Below, one piece after another: positions 15,888-25,099 of a DNA stretch of 39,912 bases; the stretch's first letter is position 1, and each line of letters opens with the position of its first letter. The position numbers and the translations under genes were made by a program. The DNA lies in assembly GCA_004294855.1 (NCBI GenBank), contig SHOI01000007.1:1-39912 (forward strand). Direction: 5' to 3'. The notes under the pieces were generated by a model, which ran no database searches, had not been told where the DNA came from, and was given only the letters and a program-made list of their open reading frames with translations. Source of the DNA: Sphaerochaeta sp. (lineage in GTDB: Bacteria; Spirochaetota; Spirochaetia; Sphaerochaetales; Sphaerochaetaceae).

Positions 15888-16994
15888 CTACCACCTGAAT
15901 CTATATTTGCCTTTGCCATGACCGGACACCGGTTCAATGATTCCGTGTTCCGCCAGCTCTTTCAAAAGCTCCGATGCTCTGGACGGTTTGATCTTGATTT
16001 CTCCCATCACATCCGAACGTCCAAAGATCTCCTGACCGGGGAATGCCTCACGGAGCTTCAGAATATGGTTTACCGTTTTCGGCTAGAATACTGGCTCAAT
16101 GTCCGCTTTCAAGCCTTCAATGTCCGGTTTTTCCGTTTCTTTCCATGTACCGCTGATATGCAATGTCCGATTATGGAGCGGATGGTTCTCATCCAAAAGA
16201 AGATTTCTTAAGAACAACTCCAGAAATTCCGTCGTTTCATGGATACCGTTTTTCAGATCATTGTAATTCGCTCGGACAAGGGAATTGCGGAAGTACCATG
16301 CGTTTTCAGCAAAAACATCGTTTGTCAAATCAAATCCCAAGGTGCGCAGGTATTTGATGAAAAATACCGCCGTTGTTCGGGTGTTGCCTTCACCAAACAC
16401 ATGTATCTGCCATAACCTTGAAATACATACAGCAAGATGATGGATGATCTCATCCATCGAAAGATTCTTATAGGAGAACTTTTTCTCTTCGGAAATCTCA
16501 TAGTCCAACGTAGCCCCAAGCTCCGTGGCACTGCCGTACAGCACCGTCGCACCATCAAGCACCCATTCCTGTTTCGTGATGGCATGGTCCCGGATACGTC
16601 CAGCATGGGAATAGATGCCGGTAAACAGCTTCCTATGGATGGAGAGATACTCATTCGGTGTAAAGCTGAAGGCACGCTCGGACAGAAGCTCCGCGATTCT
16701 GGCAGCAACCTTATCGGCCTCCTCTGTGCGATCTTCCGCATTACGGGAGGGATTCTCTTCATGATAGGCCTGTAAGAACGCGTTCGCTTCGTCAAACGTT
16801 ATCTCACCCTCGATATTTCGAAGGGCGGTACGCGTCAAGTATTCCGAAGTCTTCAGCCCGTCGACCGCCTGCAGGCCGATGGCCGTACGCCATGCATATC
16901 CTTTATTCCTCTTATCCGGCTCAGCCTCTTTGATATACTCCTTAAAAGGATCCTCGTTCACTTCATAGCACCTCGCTGATGTTCCATACGTCAT
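15888..16994 (-). pseudogene. Fic family protein with in-frame TAG before a winged-helix domain
   Basis: The ATG at 16994 follows AAGGTGAG; an ATG seven codons earlier would put that site inside the gene. Residues ~38-78 (QAVDGLKTS to GEITFDEA) look by eye like a VbhA-type inhibitory domain. The usual Ser-x-x-x-Glu-Gly would here read LQAVDG, so the inhibitory Glu may be Asp. The Fic core ends with HVFGEGNTR (His198 to Arg206), intact for AMP transfer to hydroxyl side chains. TAG at 16083-16085 closes a 303-residue product. The same frame then continues for 64 residues to TAG at 15888-15890. That tail (PKTVNHILKL, then IFGRSDVMGEI, RASELLKELAEHGIIEP) is a winged helix as found at the end of many Fic proteins. 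So a nonsense change, read-through or a sequencing error separates catalytic and DNA-binding parts. The 303-residue product alone could still be active. Confidence 0.8.
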
Positions 16995-17070
16995 GATCCA
17001 CTCACCTTTGAACATTCCATGTTCAGCGAACTACATCCGGAACACAATATCCACAAGGCGGCACCCATCA

Positions 17071-18291
17071 TTACGCCTGCTCGATGGAATCATCGGACAG
17101 CAAGAAATCTAAAACCGTCAGCAGGCGATACCCATGTTCCAAGTTTGAAAACGGTGTCCTGTCCATTGTGATGAGGATTTTCTTGTATCCGTCATCCAAT
17201 CCGTGAAAGGATGATAATTCCCGCTCCTTCACGCTTGGATTCTCTATGCTGAAACTGACTTGGATGTAATTTCTTCGCCCCTCCATATCCCTTGCAATGA
17301 AATCGATTTCCTTGTCCCTGTTTTTGCCGATATCAACTGCATATCCGCGTCTCAACAGCTCCACATAGATGATATTTTCAATGGCGCGGGATAGTTCAAG
17401 CTGACGGTACAGAATCAGTGCATTGCGGAGACCCATATCGCATACATAGTACTTTTGCCGAGTCTTGAGATACGCCTTTCCCTTGATATCATAACGATCC
17501 GCTTTATAGAAAAGAAATGCATCCGTGACATGTTGAAGGTATCGATCCACGGTTTCGTTATCGACCGTCTTATACCCTCCGCTTTTCAAGGTATTCGCTA
17601 TGTTGTTTGCCGATACCGCAGAACCGATCGAGGAACACAGCAACCGGATCACGCCACGGAAGAGACTCTCGTCACGGATGCCATAGCGATCAATCATGTC
17701 CCGAGTGATTACGGTATTGGCTACCATGTCCAAATAATCCCGTTTGTTTTTTGTATCCGGCTCTGTGACCGTATATGGAAGGGATCCAAAGAACATATAT
17801 TCATCAAGGGATTCTCGTGCATCGCCACCGCGAAACGAATGAAATTCCTGAAAGGAAAGGGGGAAACACTTTATTTCCATACCTCTTCCCCGAAAAATCG
17901 TATTGATGTCGCTGGACAGGAGCTTGGAATTCGAACCGGTAACATATATATCGGTATTGTATTCGCTGCGAATTTCATTCAGAACTTCCTCAAAACCGTC
18001 GACCATTTGAATCTCATCCAAAAACAGATAGTATTTGTCGTCATCTGCAAATTGACTGAGAAGATATGAATAGAGATGACCGGAATCACGCAAATGTTCC
18101 CATTTCTTCATATCGAAGGCTATTTTCAGGATATGGTCGGCTTGTACTCCATCGTCGATGAGATAGTGGTAAAACAATTCGTTCAAAAGGACGGATTTGC
18201 CGGAACGTCTGACTCCTGTGATGATTTTAACCAAATCCTTGTCCCTATATCGGACAAGTGCATCCAATAGTCTTTTTCTTTGAATCAGCAT
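17071..18291 (-). CDS. AAA ATPase with DUF4143 domain
   Basis: 406 residues from the ATG at 18291, which has GAGGTGG upstream; a start seven codons earlier is less well placed. Walker A is GVRRSGKS (26-33) and Walker B YYLFLDE (87-93). A sensor-like TGSNSKLL is followed by the segment RGRGMEIKCFPLSFQEF that marks this family. The C-terminal DUF4143 part has a nuclease-like core, DIGKNRDKEIDFIARD followed by YIQVSFSI (D..E-x-D...Q-V). Proteins of this family are abundant, often horizontally moved, and of unknown function; defence, repair or a toxin-like role have been suggested. It is upstream of the Fic gene by 76 bases on the same strand, probably one transcript. A 41-bp palindrome lies directly in front of the gene. 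Confidence 0.88.
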   Translation of the reverse strand: MLIQRKRLLDALVRYRDKDLVKIITGVRRSGKSVLLNELFYHYLIDDGVQADHILKIAFDMKKWEHLRDSGHLYSYLLSQFADDDKYYLFLDEIQMVDGFEEVLNEIRSEYNTDIYVTGSNSKLLSSDINTIFRGRGMEIKCFPLSFQEFHSFRGGDARESLDEYMFFGSLPYTVTEPDTKNKRDYLDMVANTVITRDMIDRYGIRDESLFRGVIRLLCSSIGSAVSANNIANTLKSGGYKTVDNETVDRYLQHVTDAFLFYKADRYDIKGKAYLKTRQKYYVCDMGLRNALILYRQLELSRAIENIIYVELLRRGYAVDIGKNRDKEIDFIARDMEGRRNYIQVSFSIENPSVKERELSSFHGLDDGYKKILITMDRTPFSNLEHGYRLLTVLDFLLSDDSIEQA

Positions 18292-18313
18292 GACACCACC
18301 TCTCGGTGACATC

Positions 18314-18354
18314 CTAAACGCAAAACTTTTATTTTCAAAGAGTTTTGCGTTTAG
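18314..18354 (-). repeat. 41-bp palindromic repeat, right copy
   Basis: CTAAACGCAAAACT (18314-18327) and AGTTTTGCGTTTAG (18341-18354) form a perfect 14-bp stem with a 13-base AT-rich loop. It matches the left copy (15808-15848) at 34 of 41 positions by eye, with conserved arms and loop core. It lies between the end of rlmD and the start of the ATPase gene, so it could also act as a transcription barrier or operator. Confidence 0.75.
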
Positions 18355-18390
18355 ACACCCGTATTTCAGCCGTCCTTTTCGAGTTGTCGC

Positions 18391-19518
18391 TTAGTCGGCA
18401 TCACCTTTGGACAGGATCGCCACCGCTTCGTGGTGGAATGTTTGAGGATAGAAATCGAACTGCTTGACGCTGTCCAGAGTGAACCCGAGGCCGACCAACG
18501 TTCCGACGTCTCTGGCAAGGGTCACCGAGTTGCAGGAGACGTAGATGATTCTCCGGGTTCCCCAGCCGGCAATCTTCTCATGAAGGTTCCGGTCGAAGCC
18601 GACCCGGGGCGGGTCGACGATGACCGTGTCGATCCTGCCCTTCTGGACGGAAGCGAGGTTCGCAACGTTCCCGGTGTAGAAGTCGGAGTGCGGAGCGTTC
18701 TTCTTTGCGAACGCCAGACAGCGCTTGCTTCGCTCGACGGCGATGACCCGCTTCGCTTCGACGAACGCGCTGAACGTTCCCACCCCGCTGTAGAGATCGA
18801 TGACCGTATCGCCGACCACATGTGCCTGAACATACCTCACAAGCGCTTCCAGCAGGACCTCGTTGGATTGGAAGAACACCTCGCTGGAGGCGTACAGCGT
18901 CCTGTCCAGGACGGGGATTCCGATCTCCCGGCCCAGAAGACTGATCTGCTCCCCGGAAGCGAGCGCACCGACCTCCACCAAGTGATTCCGCTGCTGCAGC
19001 CGGTAGGCGCTTTCGATCAGGAGATCCGGCTCCTTCAGGAGGGAGTTCAGCTTCGGCGTCAACACGGGACAGGAATCAATCGGAACCAGGTTGTTGGTAT
19101 TCCTTCCGAGGAATCCGGCCTTCCTGCTTCTCAGGTCGACATGGAAGCGCGAGCGACAGCGGTACTCCCAGGGCTTTCCCACCTCGGTGGGAAGCAGGTT
19201 GATCTCATCAATCTTCCCGATTCGGGCGAAGTTCTCCCGGATGATCCCTTCTTTGATCCGGATCTGCTCGGCGTGGATTGCATATTGGAAATCGCACCCG
19301 CCGCACACTCCCCAGTATGGACACCTCTCCCCGATCCGGGCGGGGCTCGGTTCCAGGATCTCGAGGAGCTCGGCGCGGCTGAACCCGCTCTTGGATTCAA
19401 CAAGAGCGACTTCAACCAGTTCGCCGGGTAGAACGGCTGGAACGAAGATTCGCCGCCCATCCTCCGGCACGGCGAGCCCTTCACCGCCTTGGATCACTTT
19501 CTCAATGCGGACTCGCAC
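18391..19518 (-). CDS. rlmD: 23S rRNA (uracil-C5)-methyltransferase, RlmD/RumA type
   Basis: A 375-residue SAM-dependent enzyme starting at GTG behind GGAGGAG. It has an N-terminal TRAM domain (about 1-55). An iron-sulphur cysteine set follows, Cys66-x5-Cys72-GG-Cys75 plus a fourth Cys in DSCPVL. The methyltransferase core has the SAM loop DLYSGVGTFSAF, the VDPPRVGFD motif and the catalytic cysteine in YVSCNS. Family enzymes make m5U in 23S rRNA (U1939 and/or U747) or in tRNA; the iron-sulphur set favours the RlmD/RlmCD group, but site choice cannot be read here. The usual SCNP after the nucleophile is SCNS. It overlaps the end of pepF by 17 bases. Confidence 0.9.
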   Translation of the reverse strand: MRVRIEKVIQGGEGLAVPEDGRRIFVPAVLPGELVEVALVESKSGFSRAELLEILEPSPARIGERCPYWGVCGGCDFQYAIHAEQIRIKEGIIRENFARIGKIDEINLLPTEVGKPWEYRCRSRFHVDLRSRKAGFLGRNTNNLVPIDSCPVLTPKLNSLLKEPDLLIESAYRLQQRNHLVEVGALASGEQISLLGREIGIPVLDRTLYASSEVFFQSNEVLLEALVRYVQAHVVGDTVIDLYSGVGTFSAFVEAKRVIAVERSKRCLAFAKKNAPHSDFYTGNVANLASVQKGRIDTVIVDPPRVGFDRNLHEKIAGWGTRRIIYVSCNSVTLARDVGTLVGLGFTLDSVKQFDFYPQTFHHEAVAILSKGDAD

Positions 19519-21235
19519 TCTTAAACTCCTCCACGTAGCGGGCGATCACCTCGATCCCTTCCTGCCAGAAGGAGCGATCGCCAAGATCGATTCCCGCTTC
19601 TAGGCCGACATCCCGGACGCTCTTCATCCCGCTGACCGAGAGCAGGGCATCATACTGCTCGACAAACGCGGAGGGATCGTCCTCGCTTCGTTTGCTGAGT
19701 CCCAGACCGAAGAGCTGGCCGAACGCGTACGGATAGTTATAATGGGAGAACTCCGGGCGATAGTAGTGGCTCTTGACCGCCCACATGTACGGATGATAGA
19801 CGTCAAGTGCCGGACCATAGGTGCGCTTTTGGGCATCAAGCATCATTTCGTTCAACTCTCTTGCGGTGATGTCCCCTTCCTTTCGGCGTTTGAACACCTC
19901 CTCTTCGAAGTAGAAGCGGGAAAGGATATCCAGACACACCTGCGTCGAGTCCTGAAGGAATGCATCGATGAGGGCGATCCGCTCCTCTTCATCCGCCTCC
20001 TCCAACGCGCCCCGGAAGATCAGGCCTTCACAAAAAATCGAAGCGGTCTCGGCAAGCGGCGTCGGATATTTTGCAAGCAGTCCGCCACGCTGCATCACCT
20101 TCGAGTCGTGGTAGGCATGTCCCAACTCGTGGGCGATGGTCGATACGCCACTGTAGGTGTAATCGAAGTTTGAAAGGATCCTCGATTCCTTCGCCACCGG
20201 GAAGGAGATGTCGTACGCACCGCCGACTTTGCCTTTCCGCGGTTCGGGGTCGATCCAGTTCTTTTCAAAAGCGTTCTGGGCGAATTTCCCCATCGCTTCG
20301 CTGAACCGCGAGAAGTGCTCGACGATGAAGGCTTGGGCGTCCTCGTAGGAGTAGCGCTTCGCGCTCTTGCCCACCGGGGCGAAGAGATCGTAAAAGGCGA
20401 GGTTTTCAAGCCCGAGGAGCTCCGCCTTTTTCTTCAAGTACGACCGGAAAAGAGGTACCGCTTCTTCAAGCGTGGCGATCAGGGCGGAAAGGATCTCCGA
20501 GTCGATCCGCGATTGAAAGATCGAACGCCCCAGCGGGGACTCCCATCCTCTGCGGGCGTTGAGGGAAATGGTCGCTCCCTTGACTCCGTTCAAGGCCGCG
20601 GCGAACGCTTCTTCGTGGATTTCCAGTACCTCCAGCTTCTTTTCAAACGCCTTCTTTCGGATTGCCCGGTCACCGTCGGTGGCCATGTTGCGCAACTCGA
20701 CGACCGTCTTCATCCGTCCGTCTTCCCACTCCGCCGAGATCGAAGATCCGAGACTCTGCTGCAATCGGGAAAAGGCGTCCCAGCTGCTTCTGGCCAAGTC
20801 GGCGGCGAACTCCTCCAGTTCATCGCTCATCAGATGCTTCTGTTCGATCAGGAGACCTTGAAGCACATACGCATACGGATCATCCGCTCCCCGATCTTTG
20901 ATTTCATCCTCCCGCTTCGCCAGATGTCGCATAAAACGAACGGAAAGGGGCTTGAGAACCAGAAGAAGATCCTCGACCTGGTTGAATGCCTTGAGGTATA
21001 CGGCGTTCGTCGTGTCGGTGCTCACCAGCGCATGGGCATACGATCCCAAGTTCCCCATATGGTCCAAGATCAGCTCAAACGCTTCTATGTTGATCTGAAG
21101 GTCGCTCTTCTCATCGGCGAGGCGGGCTTCCAATTCGGCGCTTTTGGTTCGGACCAGCTCGATGTCGGCAAGAAACTCGGCACTCTGCGGCCCGGGATAG
21201 ATGGGAGTAAGATCCCAACGGGGTAGTGATTTCAT
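19502..21235 (-). CDS. pepF: Oligoendopeptidase F (M3 family)
   Basis: A 577-residue cytosolic metallopeptidase of M3B/PepF length. The long helical N-terminal part precedes the catalytic domain with the zinc motif HELGH in STIAHELGHAYHD and the third ligand, Glu, in LAETASIFCE. The C-terminal YRPEFSHYNYPYAFGQLF segment carries the Tyr/His residues that stabilise substrate. It degrades short peptides of about 7-17 residues. The ATG has AGGAG six bases upstream and lies nine bases after the response regulator gene, so it may share its transcript. Confidence 0.94.
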   Translation of the reverse strand: MKSLPRWDLTPIYPGPQSAEFLADIELVRTKSAELEARLADEKSDLQINIEAFELILDHMGNLGSYAHALVSTDTTNAVYLKAFNQVEDLLLVLKPLSVRFMRHLAKREDEIKDRGADDPYAYVLQGLLIEQKHLMSDELEEFAADLARSSWDAFSRLQQSLGSSISAEWEDGRMKTVVELRNMATDGDRAIRKKAFEKKLEVLEIHEEAFAAALNGVKGATISLNARRGWESPLGRSIFQSRIDSEILSALIATLEEAVPLFRSYLKKKAELLGLENLAFYDLFAPVGKSAKRYSYEDAQAFIVEHFSRFSEAMGKFAQNAFEKNWIDPEPRKGKVGGAYDISFPVAKESRILSNFDYTYSGVSTIAHELGHAYHDSKVMQRGGLLAKYPTPLAETASIFCEGLIFRGALEEADEEERIALIDAFLQDSTQVCLDILSRFYFEEEVFKRRKEGDITARELNEMMLDAQKRTYGPALDVYHPYMWAVKSHYYRPEFSHYNYPYAFGQLFGLGLSKRSEDDPSAFVEQYDALLSVSGMKSVRDVGLEAGIDLGDRSFWQEGIEVIARYVEEFKSASPH

Positions 21236-21244
21236 ATCATTCTC

Positions 21245-22597
21245 CTACAGTGAAAGATTATATTCGGCTATTTTATTGATCAATGTCCGACGGCTGATGC
21301 CAAGCTCTTCGGCGGCCCGGGTTCGATTTCCCTCCCAGCGGTGAAGGGCGTGGATGATCGCTTCGATCTCCGCCTCCTTAAGTGATTTCGCCTCGCTTTG
21401 AGGAAGTTCCTGAGGCTGCTGCGCCTGACTGTGCAGACTCACCGAATGGCGCAGATCCAGATCGCTTTCCTGGATCTCCGCCTCGGTGGCGAAGATCATC
21501 GCCCGTTCCAGAATGTTTTCAAGCTCCCGGACATTTCCGTAAAACTCATGCTCAGTGATTCGATTCAACGCATCGGCGGAAATACCGGTGACGGTGTGCC
21601 CCATTTCGCGATTGAGGCGTTTGAGGATTCCGGCGGCCAGCAGCGGGATATCCTCCCTTCGCTGCCGAAGCGGCGGAATGTGGATCCGTACGACGTTGAG
21701 GCGGTAAAACAAGTCTTCCCTGAAGCTTCCGCTGCGAACCCGCTCTTCAAGATCCTTGTTGGTCGCGGCGATGATCCGGGCGTTGATCGGCAGCTCCGTG
21801 GTTCCCCCGAGCCGGATGATCTTCCGATCCTGGAGAACCCGTAGAATCTTCACCTGAAGCGAGAGGGGCATGTCTCCGATCTCATCCAGAAAAAGCGTCC
21901 CGCCGCCGGCAAGCTCGAACATCCCGATCTTGCGGCTCACCGCTCCGGTGAACGCCCCCTTCTCATACCCGAAAAGTTCGCTCTCGATGAGGTTCTCCGG
22001 TACGCCTCCGATATTGATCGCGACAAATGGGCCATCTGCGACGGGGCTGGTCTGGTGGATTCTTCGGGCGACGACCTCCTTTCCCGTACCGCTTTCCCCG
22101 GTGATGAGCACCATCGAGGTGGTATCGGCGATCTTCTCGATGACTTTTTTGATCTGCCTGACCTGAGGCGACTCGCCGATGAAGAGCTCGCCCTCGCTGT
22201 CCGCCTGGCGGCTTTCACTCTCCACGACGTTGCGGAGGTTCTGAAGCTCGACCAGTTTTTTCAGGCGAAGAACCAGCTCCTCGGGATCGAACGGCTTGAC
22301 GATGTAGTCTTGGGCGCCCTCCTTGAGGGCGGTGACGGCATCGCTGATCTCTCCGTGGGCGCTGATCATGATGATCGGCATGCGAAGCCCTTCGCTGCGA
22401 ATCCATTGGATCAGTTCCAGCCCGTTCATGCCGGGCATTCTCAGATCGATGATGCACGCATCAAAGCCCTGCTCCCGGAGCATCCGTTGGGCGCTGAGGC
22501 CGTTTTCCGCCTCACTGCTTTGAATTCCTTCAAGCTTGAGGTAGCGGCTCATCAGTTGGCGGATATTGATCTCATCATCGACGATCAGGACGTTCAT
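21245..22597 (-). CDS. NtrC-family sigma-54-dependent response regulator
   Basis: 450 residues in three parts. The receiver domain has acidic residues Asp7-Asp8 and the phospho-acceptor Asp51. The AAA activator domain has Walker A GESGTGKE and the sigma-54-contacting loop GAFTGA. A C-terminal Fis-type helix-turn-helix (RTRAAEELGISRRTLINKI) completes it. It activates RpoN promoters after phosphorylation by its kinase, whose stop overlaps this ATG (ATGA). The pair follows an efflux gene set at short spacing, so control of that efflux operon, or of envelope-related genes, is likely. I found no convincing -24/-12 site in front of tolC. Confidence 0.94.
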   Translation of the reverse strand: MNVLIVDDEINIRQLMSRYLKLEGIQSSEAENGLSAQRMLREQGFDACIIDLRMPGMNGLELIQWIRSEGLRMPIIMISAHGEISDAVTALKEGAQDYIVKPFDPEELVLRLKKLVELQNLRNVVESESRQADSEGELFIGESPQVRQIKKVIEKIADTTSMVLITGESGTGKEVVARRIHQTSPVADGPFVAINIGGVPENLIESELFGYEKGAFTGAVSRKIGMFELAGGGTLFLDEIGDMPLSLQVKILRVLQDRKIIRLGGTTELPINARIIAATNKDLEERVRSGSFREDLFYRLNVVRIHIPPLRQRREDIPLLAAGILKRLNREMGHTVTGISADALNRITEHEFYGNVRELENILERAMIFATEAEIQESDLDLRHSVSLHSQAQQPQELPQSEAKSLKEAEIEAIIHALHRWEGNRTRAAEELGISRRTLINKIAEYNLSL

Positions 22598-23907
22598 CCT
22601 TCACTCTCCTTATGTTTTCTGAGCGGACGGATCGCTTCGGGAAGAATCACTTCCACGATCGTGCCGCCGCCTTCCCGCCCCCTCAGGCTGATCGACCCCC
22701 CTCGGGCGCGGACGAATTGCTGACTGATCGAAAGACCGATTCCCGATCCCTGGATCTTGGTGGTATAAAAAGGATCGAAAATCTTTTTCATATCGCTCTT
22801 CTTGATTCCGACTCCCCGGTCTTTCACGATGATATGAATTACATGTTTTTTACCGGTGGAAACGGCGACTTCAACCTGAGCATCCTCGCCTTCATTGGAT
22901 TCTACCGCATTTTTGAGGATGTTTTCAAAGATTGAACGCATCCGGTCCGGATCGATCAGGATCGAAAGCGGCCGCTCGCTGGTATAGGCAATCGGCATAT
23001 CGAAGGCTTTGATGAGCATCTCGAAGAACTCATCGACGTTGACAACCTCCGGCTGTCCCAAGGGGTTGCGGAGGAAATCACTGATTTTGTTCGTCAATTG
23101 GGTGAGGCGGTTCACTTCCCCTTCGATGACCTGCAGATCCTCTTTGTGCTCCTCCGAGAGCGTTTTCTTAAGCAACGCCACCTGAATCGTAACCGCACTG
23201 AGCGGGTTTTTGATCTCATGAGCCAGCGTCCGGGCGGCCTGCCCCAAGTTCACGAGGCTTTCCTGCTTGGCCAACGTTTGCCGGTAGGAGCGGTTTTTCA
23301 GATAGATCGTCAGGACGGCGATGAACAAGCCGATGATGACGAAGCCTGAAAAGAAACCGAGAACCACAATGACCATCAACCGATGATGGTAGGCGGACCC
23401 GTCGAGACTCAGATAGAGAAGATCGGGAAAGTCGATCGGAGTCGGAAGCAGCCCCTGTTCGGTGAGGGTGAGCTGACCGGTCTCCAAGAGAATCGTCAAC
23501 CGGCTGAACCGAATATACTCAACCATCTGGGTTGCTTTGTTGTACGTCGCCCGTCCGGTGCGGACAAACCCGTCGCGGGTGGTGAAGAGCTCGGCGGGGA
23601 TTGTCATCGGCACCTTGCCCAAGCTCATCACTTTGCGCCCCATCGAGGAGTAGACCCCTACTCCGCTTACGTTTTCTTCCGCCATCGTTCGCAGCGCTTT
23701 GGCATTGCTGTCCTGCAGCGCGAGAAACACGGAGTTAAACGCCCGCTCCGCCTCGTTTTGAAGGCGAAGTTCTTCCCGCTCATACAGCGCGGAGGTCAGG
23801 AAAACAAGCAATCCAAGAAGTAAAAGAAAGCCGAAAATCAGTGATGAGATAACGAAGACTCCTTCGCGTCCATCGCCTATCATCAATCGCTTTCTGCTTC
23901 GTCGCAA
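22594..23907 (-). CDS. Membrane sensor histidine kinase
   Basis: 437 residues from TTG 23907, supported by GGAG six bases upstream; the next ATG (23883) has no Shine-Dalgarno. Two membrane segments (about 19-41 and 177-202) frame a periplasmic sensor of roughly 135 residues without an obvious known fold. The dimerisation helix has His230 in LAHEIKNPLSAV, and the ATPase domain has the N-box ILKNAVESN, G1 DRGVGI and G2 GSGIGLSIS. It is the cognate partner of the NtrC-type regulator directly downstream. It starts nine bases after the FtsX-type permease gene. The signal is unknown; position suggests an envelope or drug-related cue. Confidence 0.93.
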   Translation of the reverse strand: MRRSRKRLMIGDGREGVFVISSLIFGFLLLLGLLVFLTSALYEREELRLQNEAERAFNSVFLALQDSNAKALRTMAEENVSGVGVYSSMGRKVMSLGKVPMTIPAELFTTRDGFVRTGRATYNKATQMVEYIRFSRLTILLETGQLTLTEQGLLPTPIDFPDLLYLSLDGSAYHHRLMVIVVLGFFSGFVIIGLFIAVLTIYLKNRSYRQTLAKQESLVNLGQAARTLAHEIKNPLSAVTIQVALLKKTLSEEHKEDLQVIEGEVNRLTQLTNKISDFLRNPLGQPEVVNVDEFFEMLIKAFDMPIAYTSERPLSILIDPDRMRSIFENILKNAVESNEGEDAQVEVAVSTGKKHVIHIIVKDRGVGIKKSDMKKIFDPFYTTKIQGSGIGLSISQQFVRARGGSISLRGREGGGTIVEVILPEAIRPLRKHKESEG

Positions 23908-23916
23908 AGTATGCTC

Positions 23917-25098
23917 CTATTCATAGTTCAAGGCATCGATCGGGTCGAGTTTGGAAGCTTTCACTGCCGGATACCAGCCGAAAAACACCCCGACGAACAT
24001 CGAGAATCCTAGGGCAAGTATGAAGGAGGCGTACGATAAATGCAACGACCAGTCCATCAAATTGGTTACGGCGAAGCTGAGCAGCGATCCCAACACGATC
24101 CCTAAAAACCCGCCAAGAATCGTCAGCGTCAACGCCTCGATGAGGAACTGTCCCCGGATCACCGACGGGCTTGCTCCGATCGCTTTGCGCACCCCGATCT
24201 CCCGGGTTCGTTCGGCGACGGAAACGAGCATGATGTTCATGATTCCGATTCCCCCGACCAGAAGACTGATCGCCGCAATGAGAGCGAGGAAGGTGCTGAA
24301 CGTCCCGGTGATCTGGTCGGCCATCTCCGCAAGGGTTGCCGGACTGAAAAGCATATACCCGTCCGTTCCCACGATGTCATCGAGGTATTCGGTGATCCTG
24401 TCGCTGACGGCGATCGTATCGAACCCATCGGTGATCTTCACGACGAATGCACCGACGTTCGTCGTCCGGATGAAGCGCTGGCTGTAGGTGTTGTAGGGGA
24501 TGAAGACGCTGTCGTCGTAGGAAAGATTGAACGTCGGATCCTTGCTCTTCAGAACGCCGACGACCAGATAGTTCTTCGCTTGGTTTCTAAAAAGGCTGAT
24601 ATATCGGCCCACCGCTTCCTGCTCGGGAAAGAGTTCCTCGGCGACGCTGCTGCCGAGCACCGCCACCTGGCGGCGATTGATGTTGTCCATCGCATCGAAG
24701 AATGATCCCTGGGTGTATTCAAGATTCAGCGCATCCCCATAATCGGAAAGCACGCCGACGACCGAAGCGTCGGTGGCCTCCTGACTCACCCGTATGCGAC
24801 CCATCGATGAGTTTTGCGGCAGGACGACATCGATCCCCTCCACATCCCGTCGAAGCATTGAGGCGAACTCCTCATTGAAGATTCCCGTATTCCGCTGTCC
24901 GGGTGAGGGATAGATCGTCACCATGTCCAGGCCGCCGATGGCGATCGCGTCCTTGATCGATTGGGAGGCGCTGTCCCCGATCGTGAGGATGGCGACCACC
25001 GATGCTACTCCGATGACGATTCCGAGCAGGGATAAGGCGGTCCTCATCTTGTTCCCACGCATTGCATTGAAGGCGAGCTTGATATTTTCTATGACCAT
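23917..25098 (-). CDS. MacB/FtsX-type ABC transporter permease
   Basis: A 393-residue inner-membrane protein with the MacB layout. A first membrane helix (LSLLGIVIGVASVVAILTIG, about 22-41) leads into a large periplasmic domain (about 45-265), and three membrane helices end the protein (about 270-390, FtsX domain with RTREIGVRKAIGAS). It is a stand-alone permease; the ATPase is the separate gene just upstream. MacB-type pumps do not move substrate through the membrane but push it from the periplasm through a TolC tunnel, which fits the neighbours. Substrate could be peptide, lipid or drug. Confidence 0.92.
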   Translation of the reverse strand: MVIENIKLAFNAMRGNKMRTALSLLGIVIGVASVVAILTIGDSASQSIKDAIAIGGLDMVTIYPSPGQRNTGIFNEEFASMLRRDVEGIDVVLPQNSSMGRIRVSQEATDASVVGVLSDYGDALNLEYTQGSFFDAMDNINRRQVAVLGSSVAEELFPEQEAVGRYISLFRNQAKNYLVVGVLKSKDPTFNLSYDDSVFIPYNTYSQRFIRTTNVGAFVVKITDGFDTIAVSDRITEYLDDIVGTDGYMLFSPATLAEMADQITGTFSTFLALIAAISLLVGGIGIMNIMLVSVAERTREIGVRKAIGASPSVIRGQFLIEALTLTILGGFLGIVLGSLLSFAVTNLMDWSLHLSYASFILALGFSMFVGVFFGWYPAVKASKLDPIDALNYE

Positions 25099-25099
25099 C

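Larger units (their letters stand above)
15808..18354. mobile_element. Candidate cassette: ATPase + Fic bracketed by palindromic repeats
   Basis: Two 41-bp palindromic repeats in the same orientation (15808-15848 and 18314-18354) precisely bracket an AAA/DUF4143 ATPase gene and a Fic gene including its post-TAG extension. The outer genes (decayed sequence on the left, rlmD on the right) are unrelated and the right neighbour is GC-richer. No transposase lies inside and no target duplication is visible, so movement by recombination between the repeats, or in trans, is only a hypothesis. The repeats could instead be regulatory. Confidence 0.4.

Noticed and set aside
18430-19431. Long + strand open frame opposite rlmD
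   Set aside because: It mirrors the GC-rich rlmD gene, has no recognisable domains and no ribosome-binding site.
20315-21226. Long + strand open frame opposite pepF
   Set aside because: Shadow of a well-supported M3 peptidase gene.
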